In this document: one piece after another, positions 32,935-40,281 of the stretch
Numbering within the stretch: position 1 is the stretch's first letter
Layout of the letters: every line of letters starts with the position of its first letter
Source of the DNA: Tannerellaceae bacterium
GTDB taxonomy: Bacteria > Bacteroidota > Bacteroidia > Bacteroidales > Tannerellaceae
NCBI GenBank assembly: GCA_031270665.1
Contig: JAISXD010000034.1
Span: 1 to 41,137, forward strand
DNA: 41,137 bases
Direction of reading: 5' to 3'
The notes under the pieces: model-generated
Database searches by the model: none
What the model was told of the DNA's origin: nothing
The model's input: only the letters and a program-made list of their open reading frames with translations
Translations under genes and position numbers: made by a program

Positions 32935-33443
32935 TATTTTCTGATTTTAATGATAATAAAAACAATAAATCCGATAATTGAGAAAATACCAACAGCGATC
33001 AGTTTCTTTTGCAAGCCGCTTAAACCGGTTTGTTTTTCTTCTTTCGTTTCCTTTTTCGTCTTGACTGTCATTTGTGAATTGTCCCTTGTCTCAGTAGAAG
33101 AAACACTGTCCGCTTCCTGATGAATGCTGTCTGTTTCATTCACGTTGGTTTCCCGGTTGATGTTGATACTGGTTTCTTCACTCACCGGATGTTTCCCGGT
33201 AATGGAATCAACCGGCTTTTCCGTATCGTATTTGATTTTTTGAATGTCGATATTCAACCGTTCATTGAAAAACCTTTTGATGATTTGATCAGCCAGTTCC
33301 TTCAGGCGTGTGTCATTTGTTAATGATATACCATTGTTGATCTGCGTTTCCTGGTTCTGCTTTAAGCTGGAAACGGTTTTTTGCAGTGATTTACATGAAA
33401 AAACCAGCAAAGACAATAGTATGAATACCAACTGTTTCATCAT
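32934..33443 (-). CDS. small lipoprotein with C-terminal membrane helix; predicted unimolecular spanin
   Basis: This 169-residue protein has a lipoprotein signal, MMKQLVFILLSLLVFSC (acylated Cys17). It has about 125 hydrophilic, charged residues (EETSININRETNVNETDSIH, TVKTKKETKEEKQTG). A single hydrophobic helix at the very C-terminus (LIAVGIFSIIGFIVFIIIKI) ends in RK. One end in the outer membrane and the other in the inner membrane is exactly the topology of u-spanins such as T1 gp11, which fuse the two membranes in the last step of phage lysis. The call rests on topology and the phage context, not on sequence similarity. No holin or endolysin is seen in the window. ATG 33440 is an alternative start. 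Confidence 0.6.
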   Translation of the reverse strand: MMKQLVFILLSLLVFSCKSLQKTVSSLKQNQETQINNGISLTNDTRLKELADQIIKRFFNERLNIDIQKIKYDTEKPVDSITGKHPVSEETSININRETNVNETDSIHQEADSVSSTETRDNSQMTVKTKKETKEEKQTGLSGLQKKLIAVGIFSIIGFIVFIIIKIRK

Positions 33444-33793
33444 GCTGTATATTTGAAGTCATTCAACCGGTTCATCCATCCCTTCAGGAATCGCTTTGCT
33501 CATTTTCTTTCCGATAAATATCTGTTATTCAGCAGATAAAAATTAAAGCGTTTATTGTTACTCTACTCATTACCGGAACAGTTCCGTTCGGTTTAATGTT
33601 GTTCCGTTTAAGATAGAACAGAATTTTGAATGTGCTACGCTGCATCATAACTCAAAGTTTTTACAGATCACAAAATTAGTTTACTTTAAGTTACAAGAGG
33701 TTATGCAGGATAACGTCAGAAGCAGACACACAGTGACTTATGGGCGGTTTGCATTTTATTGCAAGGTAATGGGGTGGTAACTGAACTTTGTCC

Positions 33794-33801
33794 TACCTTT
33801 G
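33794..33801 (+). promoter_or_regulatory. -7 element in front of the hairpin region
   Basis: TACCTTTG is an exact TAnnTTTG match. I see no good -33 element at the usual distance. Transcription would start around 33807, just before the first hairpin. Confidence 0.4.
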
Positions 33802-33809
33802 TCTATTGG

Positions 33810-33886
33810 TGGCTTTTGTCGTCCAAAAGAAAAGCCAAACGAAGGGTTTTACCTGCACATTTTCAACCTGTTGTCCTCGTTTGGCT
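33810..33886 (+). ncRNA. possible structured leader or small RNA with two mutually exclusive hairpins
   Basis: Hairpin A pairs tggctttt (33810-33817) with aaaagcca (33830-33837). Hairpin B pairs agccaaacga (33833-33842) with tcgtttggct (33877-33886). Both need agcca at 33833-33837, so only one can form at a time, as in attenuators and riboswitches. A T-rich stretch follows at 33895-33901, not directly adjacent. No intact gene follows; the nearest coding trace is the pseudogene at 34040. It matches no RNA family I know. Confidence 0.4.
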
Positions 33887-33916
33887 GTAACTTGCTTTTT
33901 TATCAGACTTTTATTT

Positions 33917-34048
33917 AAAATAGTACAAAATGACGAACAAAATCTGCCAATTTAGATTATTATATAATGTGCTGATTATAATAACCTATAACATTCAATC
34001 TGTTCAGGAAAACAGCACATTAATGTAAAATAGTATAAATTGACAACT
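33917..34048. repeat. imperfect 22-bp direct repeats flanking a 10-bp inverted repeat
   Basis: aaaatagtacaaaatgacga (33917 on) recurs with three to four changes at 34027-34048. Between them taatgtgctg (33965-33974) and cagcacatta (34013-34022) form a perfect inverted repeat with a 38-base spacer. The symmetric layout resembles a recombination or regulator-binding site at the edge of the phage-like segment. Confidence 0.6.
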
Positions 34049-34428
34049 CAAAAACGTGAAAAATTTAAACAATATAATCTTTTATTATTGATATTCATAT
34101 CGTCAACTTCTTGCCAATTGGACCGGTATTTCTTGGCGACAAAGATACCAGAGACACCAGTAGTTCTAATTTCAGATACAAAATAGAATATGCTATCTTA
34201 TCACGATAAATCAGTTATGAAAAGGAACGTTCATTCAGCGGATTTACGGATGTTTGGTATAACGGCGAAAAATGCAAGCTTGCCGAATCGTACTGGCCTG
34301 CTCCCGACGCTACCGATGCTGAGGCAGAAGCAATCTGGGATGCTATGTATAAAGCGAAGTACTGCGGCGATTTGCTTTTTTTCGCATCAGGCGCCTCTGC
34401 AGGCCTGGTAATACCCATAGAAAAATAA
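34040..34428 (+). pseudogene. decayed small gene (lipoprotein-like start, unknown C-terminus)
   Basis: From TTG 34040 one frame gives a lipoprotein-like signal, KQYNLLLLLIFISSTSC, and stops soon after. A second frame continues with FLGDKDTRDTSSSNFRYKIEYAILSR, hits TAA at 34207-34209, then reads on as SFSGFTDVWYNGEKCKLAES and AEAEAIWDAMYKAKYCGDLL to a stop at 34426-34428. The last 70 codons have clear coding character and higher GC. One frameshift plus one nonsense codon would explain the layout. The family is not recognised. Confidence 0.4.
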
Positions 34429-34490
34429 AATTTCCCCGAAACGCTATCCGTTATTAGTTAATAATGTACGAAACAGCGTGTATTGCGTAT

Positions 34491-34530
34491 GAGGTTGAAA
34501 CGGGAATCCCCGTTTCAACCTCTATTTTTA
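34491..34530 (+). terminator. strong intrinsic terminator
   Basis: gaggttgaaacggg (34491-34504) and cccgtttcaacctc (34509-34522) are perfectly complementary, followed by tattttta. It closes the region to the left and insulates the gene at 34681. Confidence 0.85.
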
Positions 34531-34582
34531 GAAGTGAGGCTGTTGTTTTCGCCCCGGTTTTCATTTTTTTAGCGAGAAAGTG

Positions 34583-34590
34583 TATCTTTG
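34583..34590 (+). promoter_or_regulatory. predicted -7 element of the 34681 gene
   Basis: TATCTTTG matches TAnnTTTG exactly, with a T-rich -33 region about 18 bases upstream. The leader would be about 80 nt. Confidence 0.5.
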
Positions 34591-34680
34591 TTCTTGAGAA
34601 TAAACGAAAAAACGTTTGTTTTTTATGACTTGGGTAACTGTTTTCAAAAAGTATAATTAATAACTTCTAAAAAAGAAATC

Positions 34681-35346
34681 ATGAGAACAATTTTTAATTT
34701 TATCTTTACTGTTTTATGCTTCTTACTGTTTTCAACGAACGCATTCGCACAAGACGTCTATTTTCTCGACAGACAGGGAGCAGAAGTGGAATATGTAATA
34801 AAAGACGGGAAAGGAAATGTCTCATCTTACGCCAGGATGGTAGTTACGGATGTGAAAAAAAAGGATGCAAAGAATTTTTCTGTTACTTATACCACTGAAG
34901 CTTTCGACAAAAACAAAAAATCATTGATACCGCCTGTTCCAATAACAATAGAGATTGTCGATGGAGTTGTAATATACAATCCGAAGGCCCTGATGGGCGA
35001 AGTGGGCGAAAGCGTAGAGATCAGCGGGACATTTCCTTCTTTTCCGCCAACGCTTGAAGTGGGCAAGGATATCGGAGCGTATTCCTACACGACGAAAGTA
35101 ATGGGTGTGGCTACTACCGTTTCGGGAAATAATAAAGTGACGGCCAGAGAAGAGGTAAAAACAGACGCCGGTTCGTTCGACTGCTTTAAAGTAGAAAGCG
35201 AAATAAGCACAAAAATTATATTGAAATCCGTAAAAACAAAAACAATCAATTGGTATGCTAAAAATACCGGCATCGTAAAAACCGAAACATACGATAACAA
35301 AGGAAAACTTCAAACCGTACAGGAAATAATTTCACTAAAGAAATAA
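34681..35346 (+). CDS. periplasmic protein of TapB/DUF3108-like type
   Basis: This 221-residue secreted protein has signal peptide MRTIFNFIFTVLCFLLFSTNAFA cleaved before QD. The mature part is beta-rich: AEVEYVIKDGKGNVSSYARMVVTDVKKKDAKNFSV, a central VGKDIGAYSYTTKVMGVATTVSGNNKVTAREEV and AGSFDCFKVESEI, and a last strand pair INWYAKNTGIVKTETYDNKG. The pattern 'G.F.C.K....... WY....G.VK.E.Y...G' is that of DUF3108/TapB-like envelope proteins. No catalytic motif is visible. It has its own promoter. The next gene's -7 element lies 53 bases beyond the stop, so it is probably monocistronic. Confidence 0.65.
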   Translation: MRTIFNFIFTVLCFLLFSTNAFAQDVYFLDRQGAEVEYVIKDGKGNVSSYARMVVTDVKKKDAKNFSVTYTTEAFDKNKKSLIPPVPITIEIVDGVVIYNPKALMGEVGESVEISGTFPSFPPTLEVGKDIGAYSYTTKVMGVATTVSGNNKVTAREEVKTDAGSFDCFKVESEISTKIILKSVKTKTINWYAKNTGIVKTETYDNKGKLQTVQEIISLKK

Positions 35347-35398
35347 CCGGCGGCAAGAAAGCCGGATAAATAAACAACATTATTACATATCTTATTGT

Positions 35399-35406
35399 TA
35401 ACTTTG
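35399..35406 (+). promoter_or_regulatory. predicted -7 element of the aminopeptidase P gene
   Basis: TAACTTTG is an exact TAnnTTTG match 31 bases before ATG 35437. No clear -33 element is seen. Confidence 0.5.
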
Positions 35407-35436
35407 CAAACGACGGATCAATTAAACAAGATAAAA

Positions 35437-37218
35437 ATGAGCATACAAGAACGTTTGGAAGCCCTTCGGGAAACGATGAAAAGGCACGGAACAGATGCCT
35501 GTATTATACCAGGTTCCGACCCACACCTGAGCGAATATGTGCCTGCCCGGTGGAAATCGCGCGAGTGGATATCCGGTTTTACAGGGTCGGCAGGGACGGT
35601 TGTTGTTACAACTGTTAAAGCCGGACTATGGACGGATTCCCGTTATTTCCTGCAAGCTGCCGGACAACTGAAAGGTACAGGTATCGACTTATATAAACTG
35701 GCGCTCCCCGAAACGCCTTCCATTCACGACTTCCTGCTACATGAACTGAAAGAAGGGCAAACGGTCGGGCTCGATGGGCAATCATACAGCGTGGCGGATA
35801 CGCGTAACCTGGACAAAAAACTAACAAAGAAAGGTATCAAACTAAATACGTCTGTCGACTTGATTGATGAGATATGGGCCGATCGCCCGGCGGTTCCTAT
35901 GAACAAAATCTTCGAACTTCCGGTAGAAATCACAGGGCAATCCGTACGCGATAAGTTGGACGCTATTAACAACAAGCTCCACCAGGCAGGTGCCGACTGT
36001 CTGGTATTATGCGCTTTAGACGAAATTGCCTGGACATTTAATATACGCGGCAATGATGTAATTTATAATCCGGTGGCGATAAGTTACGCCTTCGTTTCCG
36101 AGGATGAAACCGTACTGTTTATCTCGCCTGAAAAGCTAACGCCCGAAATGGCAGAACATCTGAAACAGGAAGGGGTTATACTGGCCGGTTACAATAAGAT
36201 GATGCCTTATCTCGCCCAATTGCCGGAAAAGACAACGGTCTTTATTGATCCTGCCCGGACAAATGCAGCCTTGTTCAATGCAATACCCAAAGGATGCGAA
36301 ATCATTGAAGCCATTACGCCTGCCAATCATCTGAAAAGTATAAAAAACAAGGTGGAGACAGAAGGATTTCGTAATGCGTTGGTAAAGGATGGCATTGCGC
36401 TCACCCGTTTCTATATCTGGCTGGAAAAACAGCTGGACGAAGGAAACAGGGTAACGGAACTAAGCAGTACGGAAAAATTATCCGCTTTACGCGCCGAACA
36501 ACCTTTACACATATCCGACAGTTTTAATACAATCTGCGGATATGGCCCTCATGGAGCGATTGTGCATTACAGCGCCACGCCGGAAACGGATGCTGAAATC
36601 AAGCCGGAAGGTATCTTACTCATGGACTCGGGCGGGCAATACTTAAATGGCACCACCGACATCACCCGCACCATTGCGCTGGGAGAGCCTTCCGAACAGA
36701 TGAAAAAAGATTTCACCCGTGTATTAAAAGGTACGATAGGGATTGCCAAGTGTAAGTTTCCCGCCGGTATACGGGGTTGCCTGATTGACGCCTTTGCCCG
36801 TAAAGCCCTATGGGATGCCGGCATACAATATCTGCATGGCACTTGTCATGGGATAGGCCATTGCCTGAACGTGCACGAAGGGCCGCAAAGTATCCGTATG
36901 GAAGAAAACCCTGTTATATTGGAACCGGGTATGGTGATGAGCGACGAGCCCGCCATGTATCGTGAAGGCCAATACGGCATACGAACCGAAAACATGGTGT
37001 TAGTCATAGAAGACAGTGAAACCGAATATGGCAAGTTCCTTACCTTCGAAACCTTAACCTTATGTTATATCGATACCCGGTTGGTAATACCTTCCATGCT
37101 ATCCGTACGCGAACATGCCTGGCTAAACAAATATCATCAAATGGTATATGACAAACTAAGCCCGCATCTTACCGAAGAAGAGAAAACGTGGTTAAGAGAA
37201 AAAACAAAAGAGATATAA
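35437..37218 (+). CDS. aminopeptidase P family protein (M24B Xaa-Pro aminopeptidase)
   Basis: This 593-residue cytoplasmic metallopeptidase removes an N-terminal residue preceding proline. ATG 35437 (MSIQERLEALRETMKRHG) is the family start; the longer frame runs back through the promoter. It has the three-domain form of eukaryote-like APP1: two creatinase-like N-terminal domains (CIIPGSDPHLSEYVPARWKS; then EIAWTFNIRGNDVIYNPVA) and the C-terminal pita-bread domain. The dinuclear metal ligands are seen in LLMDSGGQYLNGTTDITRT (two Asp), GTCHGIGHCLNVHEGPQSI (His), MSDEPAMY (Glu) and RTENMVLV (Glu). It is followed after 17 bases by the gamma-carbonic anhydrase-like gene, so the two probably share a transcript. 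Confidence 0.93.
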   Translation: MSIQERLEALRETMKRHGTDACIIPGSDPHLSEYVPARWKSREWISGFTGSAGTVVVTTVKAGLWTDSRYFLQAAGQLKGTGIDLYKLALPETPSIHDFLLHELKEGQTVGLDGQSYSVADTRNLDKKLTKKGIKLNTSVDLIDEIWADRPAVPMNKIFELPVEITGQSVRDKLDAINNKLHQAGADCLVLCALDEIAWTFNIRGNDVIYNPVAISYAFVSEDETVLFISPEKLTPEMAEHLKQEGVILAGYNKMMPYLAQLPEKTTVFIDPARTNAALFNAIPKGCEIIEAITPANHLKSIKNKVETEGFRNALVKDGIALTRFYIWLEKQLDEGNRVTELSSTEKLSALRAEQPLHISDSFNTICGYGPHGAIVHYSATPETDAEIKPEGILLMDSGGQYLNGTTDITRTIALGEPSEQMKKDFTRVLKGTIGIAKCKFPAGIRGCLIDAFARKALWDAGIQYLHGTCHGIGHCLNVHEGPQSIRMEENPVILEPGMVMSDEPAMYREGQYGIRTENMVLVIEDSETEYGKFLTFETLTLCYIDTRLVIPSMLSVREHAWLNKYHQMVYDKLSPHLTEEEKTWLREKTKEI

Positions 37219-37235
37219 ATTGTCAACTAAAACAT

Positions 37236-37754
37236 ATGGCTTTAATAAAATCGGTAAGGGGATTTACTCCGAAAATAGGAAAAGATACCTATCTGGCAGA
37301 TAATGCCGCTATTATCGGAGATGTTGAAATAGGCGAAGGATGTAGTATCTGGTTCGGAACGGTGCTGCGCGGTGATGTAAACTCCATTCGTATCGGGAAC
37401 GGGGTGAACATTCAGGATGGTTCCGTACTACATACATTATATGAAAAGTCAACCATTGAAATCGGTAACGACGTCTCCGTAGGGCATAACGTAACCATAC
37501 ACGGGGCAACGGTTTGCGACGGCGCTTTAATCGGTATGGGATCGGTCGTTTTAGACCATGCGGTGATTGGCGAAGGAGCAATAGTTGCCGCCGGTTCGGT
37601 AGTACTTAGCCATACAATCGTAGAGCCCGGAAGCATTTATGCCGGCGTACCCGCCAAATTCGTAAAAAAGGTAGACCCCGAACAATCCAAAGAAATCAAT
37701 CAAAAGATAGCACACAACTATCATATGTATGCCGGATGGTATGGCAGCGAGTAA
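37236..37754 (+). CDS. gamma-carbonic anhydrase family protein (left-handed beta-helix)
   Basis: This 172-residue trimeric hexapeptide-repeat protein starts at ATG 37236, MALIKSVRGFTPKIGKDTYL; an upstream in-frame start lies within the aminopeptidase gene. Hexapeptide turns are seen throughout (AAIIGDVEIGEGCSIWFGTVLRGD). The three zinc-ligand histidines are present: His66 in VLHTL, His84 in SVGHNV and His89 in TIHGA. A C-terminal helix (EINQKIAHNYHMYAGWY) closes the structure. YrdA/CaiE/PaaY-type proteins share this fold and not all are active carbonic anhydrases, so the activity is uncertain although the metal site is complete. Confidence 0.9.
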   Translation: MALIKSVRGFTPKIGKDTYLADNAAIIGDVEIGEGCSIWFGTVLRGDVNSIRIGNGVNIQDGSVLHTLYEKSTIEIGNDVSVGHNVTIHGATVCDGALIGMGSVVLDHAVIGEGAIVAAGSVVLSHTIVEPGSIYAGVPAKFVKKVDPEQSKEINQKIAHNYHMYAGWYGSE

Positions 37755-37778
37755 CTACTTTTTAACTCCTTTATTATT

Positions 37779-38849
37779 ATGAAAACAAAACAGTTGTATT
37801 TAGTCGTCTCCATTTGCCTGTTGGCATCTTGTTCCGGCTCTTCCCGGCGGCAGGAAGAAAAGAGGGAAATCGGTTATGATTTGCCGGTTACATACAATCC
37901 GCCGGCTTATATTTGTTATAAAGCGCCGGCTGCTATTACAATTGATGGTATCTTGTCGGCCGAAGAATGGGACTTGGTTCCTTGTGTATCCGCCTTTGCA
38001 GATATTGCGGGAGATACCCAACGCAAGCCTTTCCTGCAGACAAGCGTAAAAATGGCCTACAATGATAACGGGCTTTATATAGCAGCGATGATGGAAGAAC
38101 CGAATATCCGGGCTGATATGACGGAACATGACTCGCCTCTATACCTGAATAATAATTTTGAGTTTTTCTTCAATCCTGCGAATGATACGCATAACTATGC
38201 AGAGTATGAGGTAAACGCCCTGGGTACGGAGTGGGATTTATTCCTTACCAAGCCATACCGGGACGGGGGGGTAGCCTTTAACAACTGGGAATTTATGGGT
38301 ATGCAATCAGCCGTACATGTCAACGGGACAATAAATAACCCCAACGACACAGATACATCCTGGAGCGTGGAAATATTCCTGCCCTGGAAATCCATTTACC
38401 AGTTAAAGCCGGGAAAAAACAAACCGGAAGCCGGCGAACAAATCCGTGCCAACTTCTCACGCGCCGAATGGGATGAAAACAAGGAAGACAACCATTTCTG
38501 GGCATGGGCGCCAAGTAATGCGAGAAACATTCATATGCCCGAATTTTGGGGATTTGTCCAACTATCCGGCAAGACGGCAGGTACAGGCGAAGAGACCTTC
38601 ATAAAGCATCCCGGCGAAGATACCAAATGGATATTACGCAACCTGTATTACCGGCAAAACCAATATTATAAGGCTTTCGGCGAATATGCCGCTTCACTTG
38701 CCGATTTAAAAGCAGCCGACGTATGCCCGGAAGAATCAATCGCCCAACTTACGTTAAGCAATACGCCGTCTATGTACGAAATCACCCTCCCCTCGCCCAA
38801 CGGCCAGGTGTGGAGTATCCGGCAAGACGGGCTGGTTTGGAGTAATTAA
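37779..38849 (+). CDS. CBM9-like carbohydrate-binding lipoprotein
   Basis: This 356-residue lipoprotein has signal MKTKQLYLVVSICLLASC (acylated Cys18). After a linker it has a family 9 carbohydrate-binding-like domain (about 45-270): APAAITIDGILSAEEWDLVP, VKMAYNDNGLYIAAMMEEPN, NNNFEFFFNPANDTHNYAEYEVNALGTEWDL, and WSVEIFLPWKSI followed by RANFSRAEW. These 'DG...E.W' and 'D...E.F..P' blocks are the CBM9 hallmark. No catalytic domain follows. Residues 290-356 are a helical tail of unknown role. In Bacteroidales such proteins are usually exported to the cell surface and bind glycan, which is inferred here. It begins 24 bases after the previous gene. Confidence 0.85.
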   Translation: MKTKQLYLVVSICLLASCSGSSRRQEEKREIGYDLPVTYNPPAYICYKAPAAITIDGILSAEEWDLVPCVSAFADIAGDTQRKPFLQTSVKMAYNDNGLYIAAMMEEPNIRADMTEHDSPLYLNNNFEFFFNPANDTHNYAEYEVNALGTEWDLFLTKPYRDGGVAFNNWEFMGMQSAVHVNGTINNPNDTDTSWSVEIFLPWKSIYQLKPGKNKPEAGEQIRANFSRAEWDENKEDNHFWAWAPSNARNIHMPEFWGFVQLSGKTAGTGEETFIKHPGEDTKWILRNLYYRQNQYYKAFGEYAASLADLKAADVCPEESIAQLTLSNTPSMYEITLPSPNGQVWSIRQDGLVWSN

Positions 38850-38873
38850 AGAAGAACGTTATCTTTCTTTAAT
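38845..38873. terminator. possible bidirectional terminator between convergent genes
   Basis: attaaagaa (38845-38853) and ttctttaat (38865-38873) pair around an 11-base loop. The stem overlaps both stop codons of the convergent genes at 38849 and 38859. A and T tracts are short, so efficiency is uncertain. Confidence 0.4.
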
Positions 38874-40211
38874 CCATTCCGACAGGTCACGCAAGGCTTC
38901 TTCGTTAAATGTCTCCTCTATGGCTCCATATTCATTGGGGAGGCCGGTCATGGCTGTCTGGAAAAGATGATTCAGGTTGAAATAGGGTTTTGTCCGGACA
39001 TTTTTATTGCCATTGGCTGTAATACTGTTTAATATGGCCGAAAGGTTCTCGCCGGAAGGTACTTGCAAATCGCGCATTCCATTTAAGGCGAAGACTGGGC
39101 ATTGGATGTTTTTGAAGTATTCTTTCGGATCATATTGCAGGAAACTGACAATCTCCGGAGAAGACAATTGCTGAATAGCCGGTTCGATTTGCTTCTCTAC
39201 CGGAGTGCCTGTAAATATCTTTGTAATGCCTTCCCTTAGTTCATAGGCGCTTTTCGCCTCTACGGCTACCTGCTGGGCTTTTGCCATATAGGCGTTAAAC
39301 TGATCGATATACTCATCCGGGACAGCAGAGGCCTGGAAGAGGGCTTTGCGTTGTATGGCCAGTAATTCCGGCCCCGTAATTCCTACGCCTGCCAATGTGA
39401 TAATAAAAGCAGGAAGCTTTTGCGAAGCCAGCATAAAGGCAATGCCTCCTCCTTCACTATGCCCGATGAGCCCTATCTTATCCTTGTTTATTTCTTTCCT
39501 TGTTTTTAAATAAGCAACGGCCGCCTTTACATCTGTTGCAAAATCGGCCAACGTAGCTTTACTATAATCTCCCTGCGACTCTTCCACTCCCCGGTCGTCA
39601 AAGCGTAAGACGGCTATCCCCTGCCGTGTCAGATAGTCGGCCAATACAAGAAAAGGCTTATGCCCCAGTATTTCTTCATTCCTGTTTTGCGGCCCGCTGC
39701 CCGATATCAATACCACAGCCGTCACGCCAGCAGGCGATTGGGGCAAGGTAAGCGTCCCGGCCAGGCGGATACCGGCTTCATTGTTTTCAAACGTTACCTC
39801 CTCCGCCTGATACGGAAAAGGAGGCATCGGTTCCTGCGTATGGGCAACGGAAGCAATTGCTGTGTGTGACAAATCCAGTTGCTGCGTTTGCCCCATTTGT
39901 GTAAACGAACCCCGGATGATTCCATCCTTTCCTACTTTTCCTTTATACAAAAAATCAATATTGTCTATACGTATGATTAGCTTATTATCCTCACAGGTTA
40001 CAGCCGTTACGGGAATCTCTTCCTTTGTCTGGTCGGGGCTCTGCATGGTAGCGGAATACTCGTAGCCGGATTGTTTAATATCAAAAACAATTCGCATGTT
40101 GAATCCTCCCATATCAATCCTTCCATACCATTTACCGGTAATATCGGATGAATATGAACAGGAAGATACAGAGAACAAAATCAAAACGGATAGAATCCAA
40201 AGCTGTTTCAT
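38859..40211 (-). CDS. alpha/beta hydrolase lipoprotein (serine aminopeptidase/esterase type)
   Basis: This 450-residue lipoprotein has signal MKQLWILSVLILFSVSSC (acylated Cys18). Residues about 22-125 form a small beta-domain (DITGKWYGRIDMGGFNMRIV) seen before hydrolases of this group. The alpha/beta hydrolase domain has the oxyanion block VLISGSGPQNRNEE, FDDRGVEESQGDY, the nucleophile Ser252 in LIGHSEGGGIA, the acid Asp in LNGMRDLQVP and the His in FNLNHLFQ. The triad is complete. Substrates of relatives include acyl esters and peptides; none can be named here. A minus-strand -7 element lies 39 bases upstream at 40250. Confidence 0.87.
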   Translation of the reverse strand: MKQLWILSVLILFSVSSCSYSSDITGKWYGRIDMGGFNMRIVFDIKQSGYEYSATMQSPDQTKEEIPVTAVTCEDNKLIIRIDNIDFLYKGKVGKDGIIRGSFTQMGQTQQLDLSHTAIASVAHTQEPMPPFPYQAEEVTFENNEAGIRLAGTLTLPQSPAGVTAVVLISGSGPQNRNEEILGHKPFLVLADYLTRQGIAVLRFDDRGVEESQGDYSKATLADFATDVKAAVAYLKTRKEINKDKIGLIGHSEGGGIAFMLASQKLPAFIITLAGVGITGPELLAIQRKALFQASAVPDEYIDQFNAYMAKAQQVAVEAKSAYELREGITKIFTGTPVEKQIEPAIQQLSSPEIVSFLQYDPKEYFKNIQCPVFALNGMRDLQVPSGENLSAILNSITANGNKNVRTKPYFNLNHLFQTAMTGLPNEYGAIEETFNEEALRDLSEWIKER

Positions 40212-40249
40212 TGCCGGGAATATTTTATTTAGTAGATTTTATAATCATG

Positions 40250-40257
40250 CAAATATA
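40250..40257 (-). promoter_or_regulatory. predicted -7 element of the alpha/beta hydrolase gene
   Basis: Read on the minus strand this is TATATTTG, an exact TAnnTTTG match, with a TTTC-type -33 element about 18 bases upstream. It lies between the PAP2 stop and the hydrolase start. Confidence 0.55.
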
Positions 40258-40281
40258 GCAGGTTATTTCTTTTGTGAAAGA

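Larger units (their letters stand above)
33444..34680. other. AT-rich control/decay region between the phage module and the right flank
   Basis: This 1.2-kb gap contains no intact gene. From left to right: a cggaac-a-gttccg palindrome (33574-33586) with a further gttccgtt at 33601; a minus-strand -7 match TAATTTTG (forward 33671-33678) that could serve the phage module; the -7 element and competing hairpins at 33794-33886; paired repeats at 33917-34048; a decayed gene at 34040-34428; a strong terminator at 34491-34530; and the promoter of the 34681 gene. Confidence 0.55.

Noticed and set aside
34190..34411. 73-codon plus-strand frame starting with an ATG
   Set aside because: Another frame over the same bases has more natural composition and codon use; I treat that one as the decayed gene instead.
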